Below, piece after piece: positions 1-8,468 of a DNA stretch of 64,000 nucleotides. The notes under the pieces are model-generated. The model did no database searches. It worked only from the letters and a program-made list of their open reading frames with translations, and was not told the DNA's origin. The DNA comes from Telluribacter humicola (GTDB lineage Bacteria > Bacteroidota > Bacteroidia > Cytophagales > Spirosomataceae): contig NZ_JAFIQT010000003.1 of NCBI RefSeq assembly GCF_017355935.1, positions 317,450-381,449 of the forward strand, read 5' to 3'. The position numbers and the translations under genes are program-made. The first letter of the stretch is position 1. Each line of letters starts with the position of its first letter.

Positions 1-9
1 ATAATAGAT

Positions 10-1374
10 ATGATACATAGTAAAAGTTCACAAATGATAACCGACGTTGATGGATTTGAAATGGAAATCCATCAACGTCGTTCTAAAGACAAAACAAAAT
101 ATATCAAAAGAGCTATATGGCTATATTTCTATCTAATAATATTTGAAGGAGCTTTAAGAAAGTGGTTGCTTCCAAGTTTAGCCTCACCTTTATTAATAAT
201 TAGAGATCCAGTTGCTCTATATATGATATTAGCATGTTATCATCAAAGAATAATATTCACAAGATGGTATGTAGTAGCAATGTGGTTTATTATGCTTATT
301 TCTTTCTTCTATACTATACTCATAGGACATGGTAATCTTACAGTTGCGCTTTATGGACTACGTATTTTCGCACTTCACTTTCCACTTATATTTATAATTG
401 GAAAAGTGTTTTCTAAAGAGGATGTAGTAAAGGTAGGCAACTTCCTATTATGGATTTCTCTTCCAATGACCCTTATAATGATAATGCAATTTTACAGTCC
501 ACAAAGCTCATTTGTTAATAGAGGTGTTGGTGGTGATACCGAAGGTGCTGGATTCAGTGGTGCCTTAGGATTCTTTAGACCGCCTGGAACCTTTTCATTT
601 ATCAATGGCCTTACATTATTTTATGGACTGGTCGCTTCTTTTATCTTCTACTTTTGGAATGATATAAATAAAAAGATAATAAATAAGCCTTTACTTATAC
701 TATCTTCTGTTTGCTTGATTACTGCAATACCTCTATCTATTAGTCGCACTTTATTTTTCCAATGTATTCTATCCTTATCATTCTTTCTGTTCATTTCACT
801 TACTAACCCTAAACAAGTCACTAAATCTATTGCTTATATATCATTTGCTACGATTGTATGTTTAGCATTGATGAATACAGAAATATTTAGTACTGCTACA
901 AAAGCCTTAATAACTAGATTTGAATCAGCAAGGGAATCTGAAATAGCATCTGGAACTAGCACATTTGATAGAGTATTAGGTGGTGCATTTAAATTAAATA
1001 CTAATAAAGAAGTTCCACTTTTCGGTTTCGGTCTAGGAATTGGCACAAATGTTGGCGCAAAGTTGATAACAGGTAAAGTAGCATTTGGATTCGCAGAAAT
1101 GGAATTTGGTAGAATGATTGCTGAACTAGGCTACTTTTTAGGCGGAATTGCCATAATTATACGATTTAGACTAATCATTGAACTTTGTATCAAATCATAT
1201 AAAGAACTTAATGCAGGAAATTGTCTCCCATGGATGCTCCTAAGTTTTAGCTTTTATGTAGTATTACAGGGGCAGTGGGCTCAACCTACTGGGCTAGGAT
1301 TCGGTATATTAAGTGGAGGCCTCACATTAGCGGCATTAAAATCTAAATCAAAAGTTAGCAAATCTATATTATAA
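10..1374 (+). CDS. O-antigen ligase/polymerase-like membrane protein of the EPS locus
   Basis: The 454-residue protein is dominated by about ten hydrophobic segments from residue 35 to the C-terminus, with a larger soluble loop at about residues 300-350 (FESARESEIASGTSTFDR, then GFGLGIGTN). This is the layout of Wzy polymerases and O-antigen ligases, which join lipid-linked repeat units at the periplasmic face of the inner membrane. Sequence conservation in this class is low, so the call rests on topology and on the sugar-transferase neighbours. Only 9 bases precede the ATG at 10 and they hold no stop, so a start outside the window is possible. Base composition is strongly AT-rich, as in the next four genes and unlike everything after about 5 kb. 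Polymerase versus ligase cannot be decided. Confidence 0.65.
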   Translation: MIHSKSSQMITDVDGFEMEIHQRRSKDKTKYIKRAIWLYFYLIIFEGALRKWLLPSLASPLLIIRDPVALYMILACYHQRIIFTRWYVVAMWFIMLISFFYTILIGHGNLTVALYGLRIFALHFPLIFIIGKVFSKEDVVKVGNFLLWISLPMTLIMIMQFYSPQSSFVNRGVGGDTEGAGFSGALGFFRPPGTFSFINGLTLFYGLVASFIFYFWNDINKKIINKPLLILSSVCLITAIPLSISRTLFFQCILSLSFFLFISLTNPKQVTKSIAYISFATIVCLALMNTEIFSTATKALITRFESARESEIASGTSTFDRVLGGAFKLNTNKEVPLFGFGLGIGTNVGAKLITGKVAFGFAEMEFGRMIAELGYFLGGIAIIIRFRLIIELCIKSYKELNAGNCLPWMLLSFSFYVVLQGQWAQPTGLGFGILSGGLTLAALKSKSKVSKSIL

Positions 1375-1409
1375 ATATAATTTAACACAACCCTAGCTAT
1401 TTAACTTAG

Positions 1410-2609
1410 GTGAAAAATACTCTAATTTTAATAACTCGTGAATTTCCTTTCGGGAGAAATGAAACCTTTTTGGAATCAGAAATTGTCATATTAAGCAAAC
1501 ACTTTGATAATATAATAGTTTTCCCTTCAATAAAATCTAAATCCTGCCGAACAATACCAGAAAATGTAAAATTAGACTTAACTATAGCAGATTTATATAA
1601 TAGAAAATCCTGTTTGGTTTTAAAATCTATTTTGACTACTTATTTTTTCAATACTATCTTTTCTTACTACTTTCAAATAAAAAGCTTTCGAAAGCTGATT
1701 AATCTTCTAAAATATATTGTCTCCTATAATATATATAAACATGCCGCAAAATTAATTTTAGCTAAAAATCCAACAATTATTTATTCCTATTGGTTGAGTC
1801 CTGCTGTAGATGCATTAGTGGATGTCAGACTTAAATATAATTACAAATCAAAGATTGTAAGTAGAGCCCACCGAGGTGATCTATATGAAGAATTTAGTAG
1901 CCTTGGTTTTTTTCCACATAGAGCAACAAAAATACACCGTATAGATACTATATATAGCATTTCTTTCGATGGCCTCTTATATCTAAAACAAAAATATAAT
2001 TTCCTCAACACAAAGTTGTCACGCCTTGGTGTTTTTGAAAAGTCATATATTTCAAAATCTTCTAACCCTGGACATATATCAATCGTATCTGTTTCAAATG
2101 TTATACCTGTAAAAAGAGTTGATCTGATAGCAAGATCGATACTACAAGTTGCTCTAAATTATCCAGATATAAATATTCAATGGAACCACTTTGGTGATGG
2201 CAACGAAATGGGAAAGGTCATTTCCTTACTTAATAATAGTTCATATAAAAACTTTGACTATAAATTTCATGGTAGAATACCAAATATTGAAATTTATAAT
2301 TTCTATTCTAATAATATAGTTGATTGCTTGATAAATTTAAGTATATCCGAAGGAATACCAGTTTCAATGATGGAGGCTATCTCATTTGGAATTCCATTGA
2401 TTGGGACCAATGTTGGTGGTGTTTCTGAAATTATTAATGATACAACGGGCATTTTACTTCCACCTAACCCTTCTTTAGGTGAAGTAGAGAAAGCAATACT
2501 TAAAATAAATAGTTTCAAAAAAGAAAAATATTCGATAAAGCGCTTCTGGGCAGACAATTATTCTGCTGATAATAATTACACTAAGTTTGCCATTGAGCTA
2601 ATAAATTAA
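1410..2609 (+). CDS. Glycosyltransferase, GT4/GT-B type
   Basis: A 399-residue cytoplasmic protein that probably transfers a sugar from a nucleotide donor to the lipid-linked EPS repeat unit. The C-terminal Rossmann half has GT4 hallmarks: VSVSNVIPVKRVDLIARS, a typical start of the donor-binding domain at about residue 225, and EGIPVSMMEAISFGIP, the E-x7-E signature, at about 315, followed by GTNVGGVSEI. The start is a GTG at 1410; it fits the family N-terminus (LILITREFPFG) and no ATG lies closer. It begins 35 bp after the preceding gene and is followed 8 bp later by another GT4 gene, so the three are probably co-transcribed. Acceptor and sugar are unknown. AT-rich composition. Confidence 0.85.
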   Translation: MKNTLILITREFPFGRNETFLESEIVILSKHFDNIIVFPSIKSKSCRTIPENVKLDLTIADLYNRKSCLVLKSILTTYFFNTIFSYYFQIKSFRKLINLLKYIVSYNIYKHAAKLILAKNPTIIYSYWLSPAVDALVDVRLKYNYKSKIVSRAHRGDLYEEFSSLGFFPHRATKIHRIDTIYSISFDGLLYLKQKYNFLNTKLSRLGVFEKSYISKSSNPGHISIVSVSNVIPVKRVDLIARSILQVALNYPDINIQWNHFGDGNEMGKVISLLNNSSYKNFDYKFHGRIPNIEIYNFYSNNIVDCLINLSISEGIPVSMMEAISFGIPLIGTNVGGVSEIINDTTGILLPPNPSLGEVEKAILKINSFKKEKYSIKRFWADNYSADNNYTKFAIELIN

Positions 2610-2617
2610 AATAATTC

Positions 2618-3853
2618 ATGAGAATTCTTAGGATTATACATAGTATGGACCCTGCTTACGGTGGTCCCAGTCAAGGGATACGTGTTTCTATTCCTGAACT
2701 AGAAAAGCTTGGAGTTCATAATGAAGTAGTATGCTTAGATGAGCCGAATAATGAATCTTTACAAAATGACACATTTCCTATACATGCACTTGGCAAAGCT
2801 AAAGGTCCATGGGCATATAATAGAAATATATCCCCGTGGCTTTTTGATAACTTAGATCGTTTCGATGTAGTTATTTTACATGGATTATGGCTGCACTACG
2901 GCTATTCCCTTTACAAAGTAATCAATCAAATTAAGAAGTTTCATCCTAAAAAAAGCACTCCCAGGTTTTATATTATGCCTCACGGTATGTTAGACCCTTG
3001 GTTCCAAAATGCAAAAGGGCGGAGATTGAAAGCAATTAGGAACTCACTTTACTGGAAGCTCTTTGAAAACAAAATCATAAATCATGCTGATGGAGTTCTT
3101 TTTACATGTAAACAAGAACTATTATTAGCAAGAGAAACCTTTCCTAATTACTACCCTAAAGAAGAATTAAATGTGGGATATGGAATCGCTACTCCACCGG
3201 AACACTCTGCTGAAATGGATATGGCATTTTATGAAAGATGTCCTGAAGTTAAAGGGCAGCCGTATATATTGTTTCTAAGTCGCATAAATGTTAAGAAAGG
3301 TGTAGACTTACTTGTTAATGCTTACCTATATTTGAAAGCGAATGGGCTTGTACTTCCGAAAATTGTTATAGCCGGACCGGGATTAGATTCTCCTTATGGA
3401 AAGAGCATTAAACAAATTGCTTCTGTTGATAAAGATATAATATTTCCGGGAATGTTAACAGGTAACGCCAAATGGGGAGCTTTTTATTGCTGCGAAGCCT
3501 TTGCACTACCTAGTCATCAAGAAAACTTCGGAATTGCCGTTGTAGAAGCAATGGCTTGTAGTAAACCTGTCTTAGTTTCTAACCAAGTTAATATTTGGAG
3601 AGAAATTGAAGTCAATAAAGGTGGAATTATTGCTGATGATACTCTTGATGGAACCTGTCAAATCTTGAAAAGCTTCATCACTTGTACAAATGATGAAAGA
3701 AATACTATGGGTAAATCAGCATTTTGTACTTTTAAGAAGCACTTTCATATAAGAACAACTGCCTATCAATTATACCAATCACTATTTCAATCTTTCGATT
3801 CTAATGATCAAACAAATAGTTCTGCTTGTAATGATCCTCGTTCACTCGAATAA
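2618..3853 (+). CDS. Glycosyltransferase, GT4 family
   Basis: A 411-residue GT-B glycosyltransferase. The N-terminal half opens with MRILRIIHSMDPAYGGPSQG, the usual first strand and glycine loop. The donor domain starts near YILFLSRINVKKGVDLL (about residue 215), and the E-x7-E signature is in ENFGIAVVEAMACSKPVL (about 302). The sequence SMDPAYGGPSQG followed by PHGMLDPWF resembles GT4 enzymes of colanic-acid-like loci, but the linkage formed cannot be inferred. The ATG lies 8 bp downstream of the preceding glycosyltransferase stop. A 55-bp gap separates it from the acetyltransferase gene. The C-terminal 15 residues are polar and probably disordered. Confidence 0.87.
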   Translation: MRILRIIHSMDPAYGGPSQGIRVSIPELEKLGVHNEVVCLDEPNNESLQNDTFPIHALGKAKGPWAYNRNISPWLFDNLDRFDVVILHGLWLHYGYSLYKVINQIKKFHPKKSTPRFYIMPHGMLDPWFQNAKGRRLKAIRNSLYWKLFENKIINHADGVLFTCKQELLLARETFPNYYPKEELNVGYGIATPPEHSAEMDMAFYERCPEVKGQPYILFLSRINVKKGVDLLVNAYLYLKANGLVLPKIVIAGPGLDSPYGKSIKQIASVDKDIIFPGMLTGNAKWGAFYCCEAFALPSHQENFGIAVVEAMACSKPVLVSNQVNIWREIEVNKGGIIADDTLDGTCQILKSFITCTNDERNTMGKSAFCTFKKHFHIRTTAYQLYQSLFQSFDSNDQTNSSACNDPRSLE

Positions 3854-3908
3854 TAAACTAATAATAAATTTATTCACAGATATTTTAACATATATTTAAA
3901 ACAAAATA

Positions 3909-4502
3909 ATGTACCAAAATCTCTCATTATTCAACTTGCCACCAAACTTTCGAGGAAGGCCTGGTTGGTATGTACAACTGTGGTGGATTATTGAATCTTT
4001 ATTTTTCAAAACATCTCCACAATTCATGTATGGATGGAGGCGGTTCCTTCTTCGTTCTTTTGGTGCATCTATCGGGAAGAATGTTATAATTAGGCCCTCA
4101 GTCCATACCCAGTTTCCATGGAAGTTGAAGATTGGTGATAATTGTTGGATTGGAGATGGCGTTGTATTATACAACTTAGGCGAAATTATTATAGGCACTA
4201 ATGTAGTTGTGTCTCAAAAAAGCTACTTATGCACTGGGTCACATGATTATGAAGCTATTAACTTTCCTATTTATTCAAAACCTATTGTTATCGAAGATGA
4301 CTGCTGGATTGCTACCGATGTATATGTAGGGCCTGGTGTTGTTATTAAGAGAGGCACGGTAGTTGGAGCCCGATCTTCTGTATTTAAATCTTTACCAGGA
4401 AACAAAATTTGTATAGGATCACCAGCAAAACCAATAAAAGACCGGCTTGCTGCCACCGAAGAAGATATTTACAGCTTAACTTATGAAAAAGGCTATATAT
4501 AG
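3909..4502 (+). CDS. wcaF: WcaF-like hexapeptide-repeat acetyltransferase
   Basis: The 197-residue protein is a left-handed beta-helix acyltransferase: hexapeptide repeats run from about residue 60 to 175 (IGKNVIIRPSV, IGDNCWIGDGVVLYN, IEDDCWIATDVYVGPGV). The N-terminal block with GRPGWYVQLWWIIE and the FGASIGKNV junction are typical of the WcaF colanic acid acetyltransferase subgroup, which O-acetylates an EPS sugar with acetyl-CoA in the cytoplasm. Residue H112 in TGSHDYEA is the probable catalytic histidine. The gene end overlaps the start of the VanZ-like gene by 20 bp in another frame, which implies translational coupling. The family call is firm; equivalence to E. coli WcaF is by similarity only. 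Confidence 0.85.
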   Translation: MYQNLSLFNLPPNFRGRPGWYVQLWWIIESLFFKTSPQFMYGWRRFLLRSFGASIGKNVIIRPSVHTQFPWKLKIGDNCWIGDGVVLYNLGEIIIGTNVVVSQKSYLCTGSHDYEAINFPIYSKPIVIEDDCWIATDVYVGPGVVIKRGTVVGARSSVFKSLPGNKICIGSPAKPIKDRLAATEEDIYSLTYEKGYI

Positions 4503-4890
4503 TACTTTGATAGTACTAGGTGTTCTATTCATCTTTTACTTCAGCTGGCTACCAGATCCTAACATAGGAAACCTGCCTTTTTTCCCAGCATGGCTAGGAA
4601 AATGGACAAATTCTAATGCCAACCTTCGAACAGCAGTTCCCTTCTTGTTCATAGGAATTATTGGTGAAATGTATATCAAAAGAAATTCAACAGATACAAG
4701 ACAATCCCGAATTTTAGCTTTATTTTCACTAACATTGATAGTACTTATTGCTGAATTGGGTCAAATTTTTATACCAAAAAGGCATTTCGATATAGCTGAT
4801 GTCGCTTGGGGTGTTGCCGGGTCAATAGTAGGAATGTCATTATGTGCTATTGCATCAAAAAAAATTTCTAATTTAAAAAAAGTAAGCTGA
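4483..4890 (+). CDS. VanZ-like membrane protein
   Basis: A 135-residue protein with four predicted membrane helices (about residues 5-22, 48-64, 78-95 and 105-125). The block ELGQIFIPKRHFDIADVAWG at about 91-110, an acidic residue with an R/H-F-D-x-x-D motif in the last loop, is the signature of the VanZ-like family. VanZ itself gives low-level teicoplanin resistance, but family members are common in capsule and EPS loci, where their role is unknown. The ATG at 4483 sits inside the preceding acetyltransferase gene (20-bp overlap), so the two are co-expressed. A role in envelope polysaccharide assembly is inferred from context alone. Confidence 0.8.
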   Translation: MKKAIYSTLIVLGVLFIFYFSWLPDPNIGNLPFFPAWLGKWTNSNANLRTAVPFLFIGIIGEMYIKRNSTDTRQSRILALFSLTLIVLIAELGQIFIPKRHFDIADVAWGVAGSIVGMSLCAIASKKISNLKKVS

Positions 4891-4950
4891 GGCCGCTTTA
4901 ACTCCCAAATTTTGTGTTGCTGGGCTGCATTATAAATTATCAAAGAATAC

Positions 4951-6222
4951 ATGAGAATACTAATTTATGGCATTAACTATGCACCTGAACTGACGGGCAT
5001 TGGAAAATATACAGGTGAAATGGGAGCTTGGTTGGCCCAGCAAGTCCATGAGGTGTCAGTTATTACAGCCAAGCCTTACTATCCGGAATGGCAGGTACAC
5101 CAGCCGTATAAAGGTAAATGGTGGTATACTGAAGAAATGGAAGGGGTGAAGGTGCATCGTTGTCCTTTATATGTTACCAATCCTACTTCAGCGGCCAAAC
5201 GCATCCTCCATGAATTTTCCTTCGTGCTTAGCTCTCTGATATTTTGGTTGCCGTTTTTTTTTGGCAGACGGCTTGATGTAGTCATTGGTGTATGTCCTCC
5301 TTTTCATCTGGGATTTCTTCCCTTTTTATATTCAAAGCTAAGAGGTGTTCCCTACATCTGCCATACACAGGACCTGCAGGTGGATGCGGCCAAAAACCTG
5401 GGCATGATCAAGAATAAGCGTTTCCTTGACCTGATGTTCAGAGCCGAACACTTTATACTACATCATGCCAAAGCTGTTTCTACCATTAGTACAGGTATGC
5501 AGAAGAAAATTGAGAAGAAAGGCATAGCCTCATTTAGGATACTCCTATTCCCCAATTGGGTTGATGTACAGGCTATTCGTCCACTCTCAAAAGAAGAGTC
5601 TTTAAGGCGGGAGCTAAGTATCGCTGATGATCATAAAGTGGTTCTCTACTCCGGAAACCTGGGTGAGAAGCAAGGGCTGGACCTCCTGATCGAAGCGGCA
5701 CGCCATTTCCCTGACCCACAGGTATGCTTCCTTATCGTAGGTTCAGGAGGCGGGAAAGCGCGGCTAGAGGAGATGGTAGAGCAATATGGCCTTACCAATG
5801 TTCGCTTCCTGCCTTTGCAGCCTTACGAGAAATTATCTGCCTTGCTGGCGACGGCGGATCTGCACCTGGTACTTCAAAAGAAAAAAGCAGCGGACCTGGT
5901 GATGCCTTCCAAGCTAACCAGTATACTAGCCGCTGGTGGCTGTGCACTGGTGACAGCCCTTCCTGAGACTACTCTGTATGAAACAATTCAGAAATATAAT
6001 CTGGGAATATTGATAGAGCCGGAATCGGTAGAGGCGTTAAAAGAGGGGCTGGCTTATGCGTTAGAGTCAGACCTTAAGACATACCGGAGGAACGCCCGTT
6101 TATACGCGCAGGAATTTTTAGAAAAAGAGCATATTATGAAAGCTTTCGAAAAAGAGATTTTACATCTTTCTCTTTCGGAAGAAGTAAAAGAAACAGCTAC
6201 GGCCAATTTAGATTGGCAATAA
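4951..6222 (+). CDS. wcaI: WcaI-like colanic acid glycosyltransferase
   Basis: A 423-residue GT4 enzyme whose N-terminus (MRILIYGINYAPELTGIGKY, then GEMGAWL) and internal CHTQDLQVDAAKNLGM block match the WcaI/putative fucosyltransferase group of colanic-acid-type EPS loci. The donor domain starts at VVLYSGNLGEKQGLDLLIEA (about residue 230) and ends with the MPSKLTSILAAGG stretch near 315, which replaces the classical E-x7-E. It is expected to add one sugar to the undecaprenyl-linked repeat unit in the cytoplasm. It begins 60 bp after the VanZ-like gene and is the last gene before a 415-bp non-coding AT-rich stretch. Its base composition is intermediate between the AT-rich genes to the left and the GC-richer rest. 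Confidence 0.85.
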   Translation: MRILIYGINYAPELTGIGKYTGEMGAWLAQQVHEVSVITAKPYYPEWQVHQPYKGKWWYTEEMEGVKVHRCPLYVTNPTSAAKRILHEFSFVLSSLIFWLPFFFGRRLDVVIGVCPPFHLGFLPFLYSKLRGVPYICHTQDLQVDAAKNLGMIKNKRFLDLMFRAEHFILHHAKAVSTISTGMQKKIEKKGIASFRILLFPNWVDVQAIRPLSKEESLRRELSIADDHKVVLYSGNLGEKQGLDLLIEAARHFPDPQVCFLIVGSGGGKARLEEMVEQYGLTNVRFLPLQPYEKLSALLATADLHLVLQKKKAADLVMPSKLTSILAAGGCALVTALPETTLYETIQKYNLGILIEPESVEALKEGLAYALESDLKTYRRNARLYAQEFLEKEHIMKAFEKEILHLSLSEEVKETATANLDWQ

Positions 6223-6637
6223 TTTGAACATTCAACCACCTAACCTATTGTCCTCTGAAAAACTTTTTAAATGAGACTAATTTTTATTACATAGCTAATA
6301 CTTTTTAGCATTAATCGACTAAGTAAGAACCGTTCGATAAATAGAAATTTATTAACAAAGGAAAATGGATTATTATTTGCAACTTGCCCCTTTAATAAAT
6401 CATTTTTGGATTACTATGCATAACTAATAAAGTTTATCAATTCAATAAATGTTAAAATAACTTTATTAGGCAAAGAAATTAAAAATTGGCTCGATTTTTG
6501 CCTGCCAATCTAGTACCTAAAAAGGCAGCAAGGGAACTGCTAAAAGTAGCTAATCATAATTATTGGTAATTGGTAGATTATCAATATAATACACACCCTC
6601 CTGTAGTGCAAGAAATGATATATCCTCAGTGTCTGTT
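6223..6637 (+). other. AT-rich non-coding leader upstream of the sugar transferase gene
   Basis: 415 bp without a supportable ORF. The first 250 bp are very AT-rich and low in structure. The stretch 6486-6501 is a near-consensus sigma-54 promoter (separate entry). About 120 bp of leader then follow before the ATG at 6638. The AT-rich part could carry enhancer-binding sites for an NtrC-type activator, but no clear inverted-repeat operator was found by eye. Confidence 0.5.
6486..6501 (+). promoter_or_regulatory. Candidate sigma-54 (RpoN) promoter
   Basis: The sequence TTGGCTCGATTTTTGC matches the -24/-12 consensus YTGGCACGRNNNTTGCW at every position except A to T inside the -24 box and the final W. 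The invariant GG and GC doublets are separated by exactly 10 bp. It would start transcription near 6513, about 125 nt before the sugar transferase ATG. No sigma-54 activator is encoded in the window. Confidence 0.6.
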
Positions 6638-8005
6638 ATGAAAAATCGTTCTACTAGTTTACTTCCCAAGGCTCACCTGTGGACGGACATCCTGCTGCTG
6701 AACGCGTCCTTCCTGATCGCCTATCTGCTGCGGATTGAAGAGGGGCTGCTGGAGCAGAATGAGCACTACCTCAACCTGCTGCTGATGAGCAACCTGTTGT
6801 GGGTGCTGATCATCTACTCACTGAAGACCTACCACTTTACGCGCCTGTCGTACAACTTCAACGACCAGATCGGTGGGTTGCTGAAGGCGGCCCTGCTGCA
6901 TGCCTCCTGCACGATAACTCTCCTGTACCTGATCAAGGAAGGAGAGGCTTACTCCCGGGTGCAGATGGGGCTTACCTACGGACTGTTTATCGTTGCGGCG
7001 ACGGGGGCTCGAATAGCCTTGCTGCTCTCAATGCAACTGTACCGCCAGGCCGGCTATAACTCCAAATGCTACGCGGTGATCGGCCACGACGAAGTGATCG
7101 ACTACATCAGGGGCTTCTACGAGCAGCGGCCCCAACTGGGCTACCGCTATAGTGGCCTGTTTGAATTCCGGGGTCAGGCCACCGACGAAGCAGCCCTGGA
7201 AGAATACATGGAAGAAAGAGGGCTGGACTTTATCTACTGCTGCCTGTCGCGGCTCAATGACGAGCAGGTACGTAGCATTATTAGGGTAGCCGAGCGGCAG
7301 CGTACGCAGGTCCGACTGGTACCCGATTTTCGGGGCTTTGTCTCCAACCTGGCTACCATTGAGTACCACGACGTATACCCGGTGATAGACGTGTCGACCA
7401 AGCCCTTTTCGAGCGTACAGGACCAGACGGTGAAGCGGGCCTTTGACCTGGCGTTTTCGCTAACGGTGATGCTGGCGGGTGCGCCTGTATTCCTGCTGGT
7501 GATGGGGGCGGTAAAGCTGACGTCGAAGGGGCCGGTGTTCTTCCTGCAGGAGCGCTCGGGCCAGTGGGGCCGGATCTTTAAGATCTACAAGTTCCGCAGC
7601 ATGTACGTGGATGCTGATAAGATGGGCCTCAAACACTCACAGGGTGACCATGACCCGCGCATTACGCCCATTGGTCGCTTCCTGCGCCGCAGTCGGCTGG
7701 ATGAGTTGCCGCAGTTCCTAAACGTGATCCGGGGGGAGATGTCGATCGTGGGGCCGCGGCCGCTGTACAAGTATGACGTCGATATGCTGATGCAGGCGGC
7801 GCCGCACGAGTTCAAGAAGATACTGACCGTGAAGCCGGGCATAACCTCCATCGGGCAGATCAAGGTAGGCTACGCCACCAATGTAGCGGAGAATGTAAAT
7901 CGTCTCAAGTACGACCTGGAGTACCTGGGCAAGTACAGCCTTCGGCAGGACATCAGTCTGGTGTTTCAGACAGTACTAGTCATGGCTCTTGGCAGAGGAA
8001 GGTAG
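6638..8005 (+). CDS. Undecaprenyl-phosphate sugar phosphotransferase (EPS initiation)
   Basis: A 455-residue polyisoprenyl-phosphate hexose-1-phosphate transferase of the WbaP/WcaJ type, the membrane enzyme that starts EPS repeat-unit synthesis. Four N-terminal helices (about residues 15-125) are followed by a CoA-binding-like Rossmann domain (130-250). After a fifth hydrophobic segment (AFSLTVMLAGAPVFLLVMGA) comes the catalytic sugar-transferase domain with YKFRSMYVDAD, RRSRLDELPQFLNVIRGEMS and VGPRP. ATG 6638 is chosen over the GTG at 6629 because MKNRSTSLLPKAH is a normal family start. Codon use is GC-rich, unlike the genes at 1-4.9 kb. It has its own candidate sigma-54 promoter, so initiation of polymer synthesis may be controlled separately. 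The donor sugar (glucose-1-P or galactose-1-P) is not determinable. Confidence 0.92.
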   Translation: MKNRSTSLLPKAHLWTDILLLNASFLIAYLLRIEEGLLEQNEHYLNLLLMSNLLWVLIIYSLKTYHFTRLSYNFNDQIGGLLKAALLHASCTITLLYLIKEGEAYSRVQMGLTYGLFIVAATGARIALLLSMQLYRQAGYNSKCYAVIGHDEVIDYIRGFYEQRPQLGYRYSGLFEFRGQATDEAALEEYMEERGLDFIYCCLSRLNDEQVRSIIRVAERQRTQVRLVPDFRGFVSNLATIEYHDVYPVIDVSTKPFSSVQDQTVKRAFDLAFSLTVMLAGAPVFLLVMGAVKLTSKGPVFFLQERSGQWGRIFKIYKFRSMYVDADKMGLKHSQGDHDPRITPIGRFLRRSRLDELPQFLNVIRGEMSIVGPRPLYKYDVDMLMQAAPHEFKKILTVKPGITSIGQIKVGYATNVAENVNRLKYDLEYLGKYSLRQDISLVFQTVLVMALGRGR

Positions 8006-8120
8006 TGTCAGTGACCAATTGTGCAGTGACCGGGCGGGAGGCGCCGCTGCCGCTTCGGCGGTCCGACACGGTGGCTCCTCCGACGTTCCGCCAATGTTCA
8101 GTGACCAGTGACCATTGAAC
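8006..8120 (+). repeat. Heptamer/GC-palindrome dispersed repeat, copy a
   Basis: Directly after the TAG of the sugar transferase. CAGTGACC words (8009-8030) lead into a GC-rich insert with GGGCGGGAGGCGCC and GGTGGCTCCTCCG, then more CAGTGACCAGTGACC words (8099-8113). The GC insert can fold on itself. The same composite recurs at 13.9 kb and 29.6 kb. Confidence 0.85.
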
Positions 8121-8468
8121 AATAAAAGCTTGAATGAGCTCCTTTGACCGTCGCCGTGAATAAAGAGTAGTGACAGTTTCATAAACAAAGAAACTCATAA
8201 ACGTTGAACTCATAAACTGAACAACGGCTGCTTATAGATTCTAAATACCCTTAATGGGAGAAAAAAGCTACAAAGGAAGCGTGATAAACGAGCAAAACGT
8301 TCTAATATTGCGTGTTAGTCCGGATAAAGTAGCATGTTTTTCTTACTGGTAAGGGGAGTTGGAACGGAGGAGAAGGAGATCAATCTGGTTGAACGCCCGC
8401 TCCGCCACCCGAATGAAAGTTTACTTTAATAAACCTTATACACAACAAAAACAGAACTACCTTTTCCA
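8121..8468. other. Non-coding interval before lipoprotein paralog A
   Basis: About 350 bp with no supportable gene. At 8178-8215 there is a word repeat (CATAAAC, AACTCATAAACGTTGAAC, ACTCATAAACTGAAC). The purine-rich run GGAGGAGAAGGAGA is at 8365-8380. No clear promoter match or terminator was seen. Confidence 0.5.
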
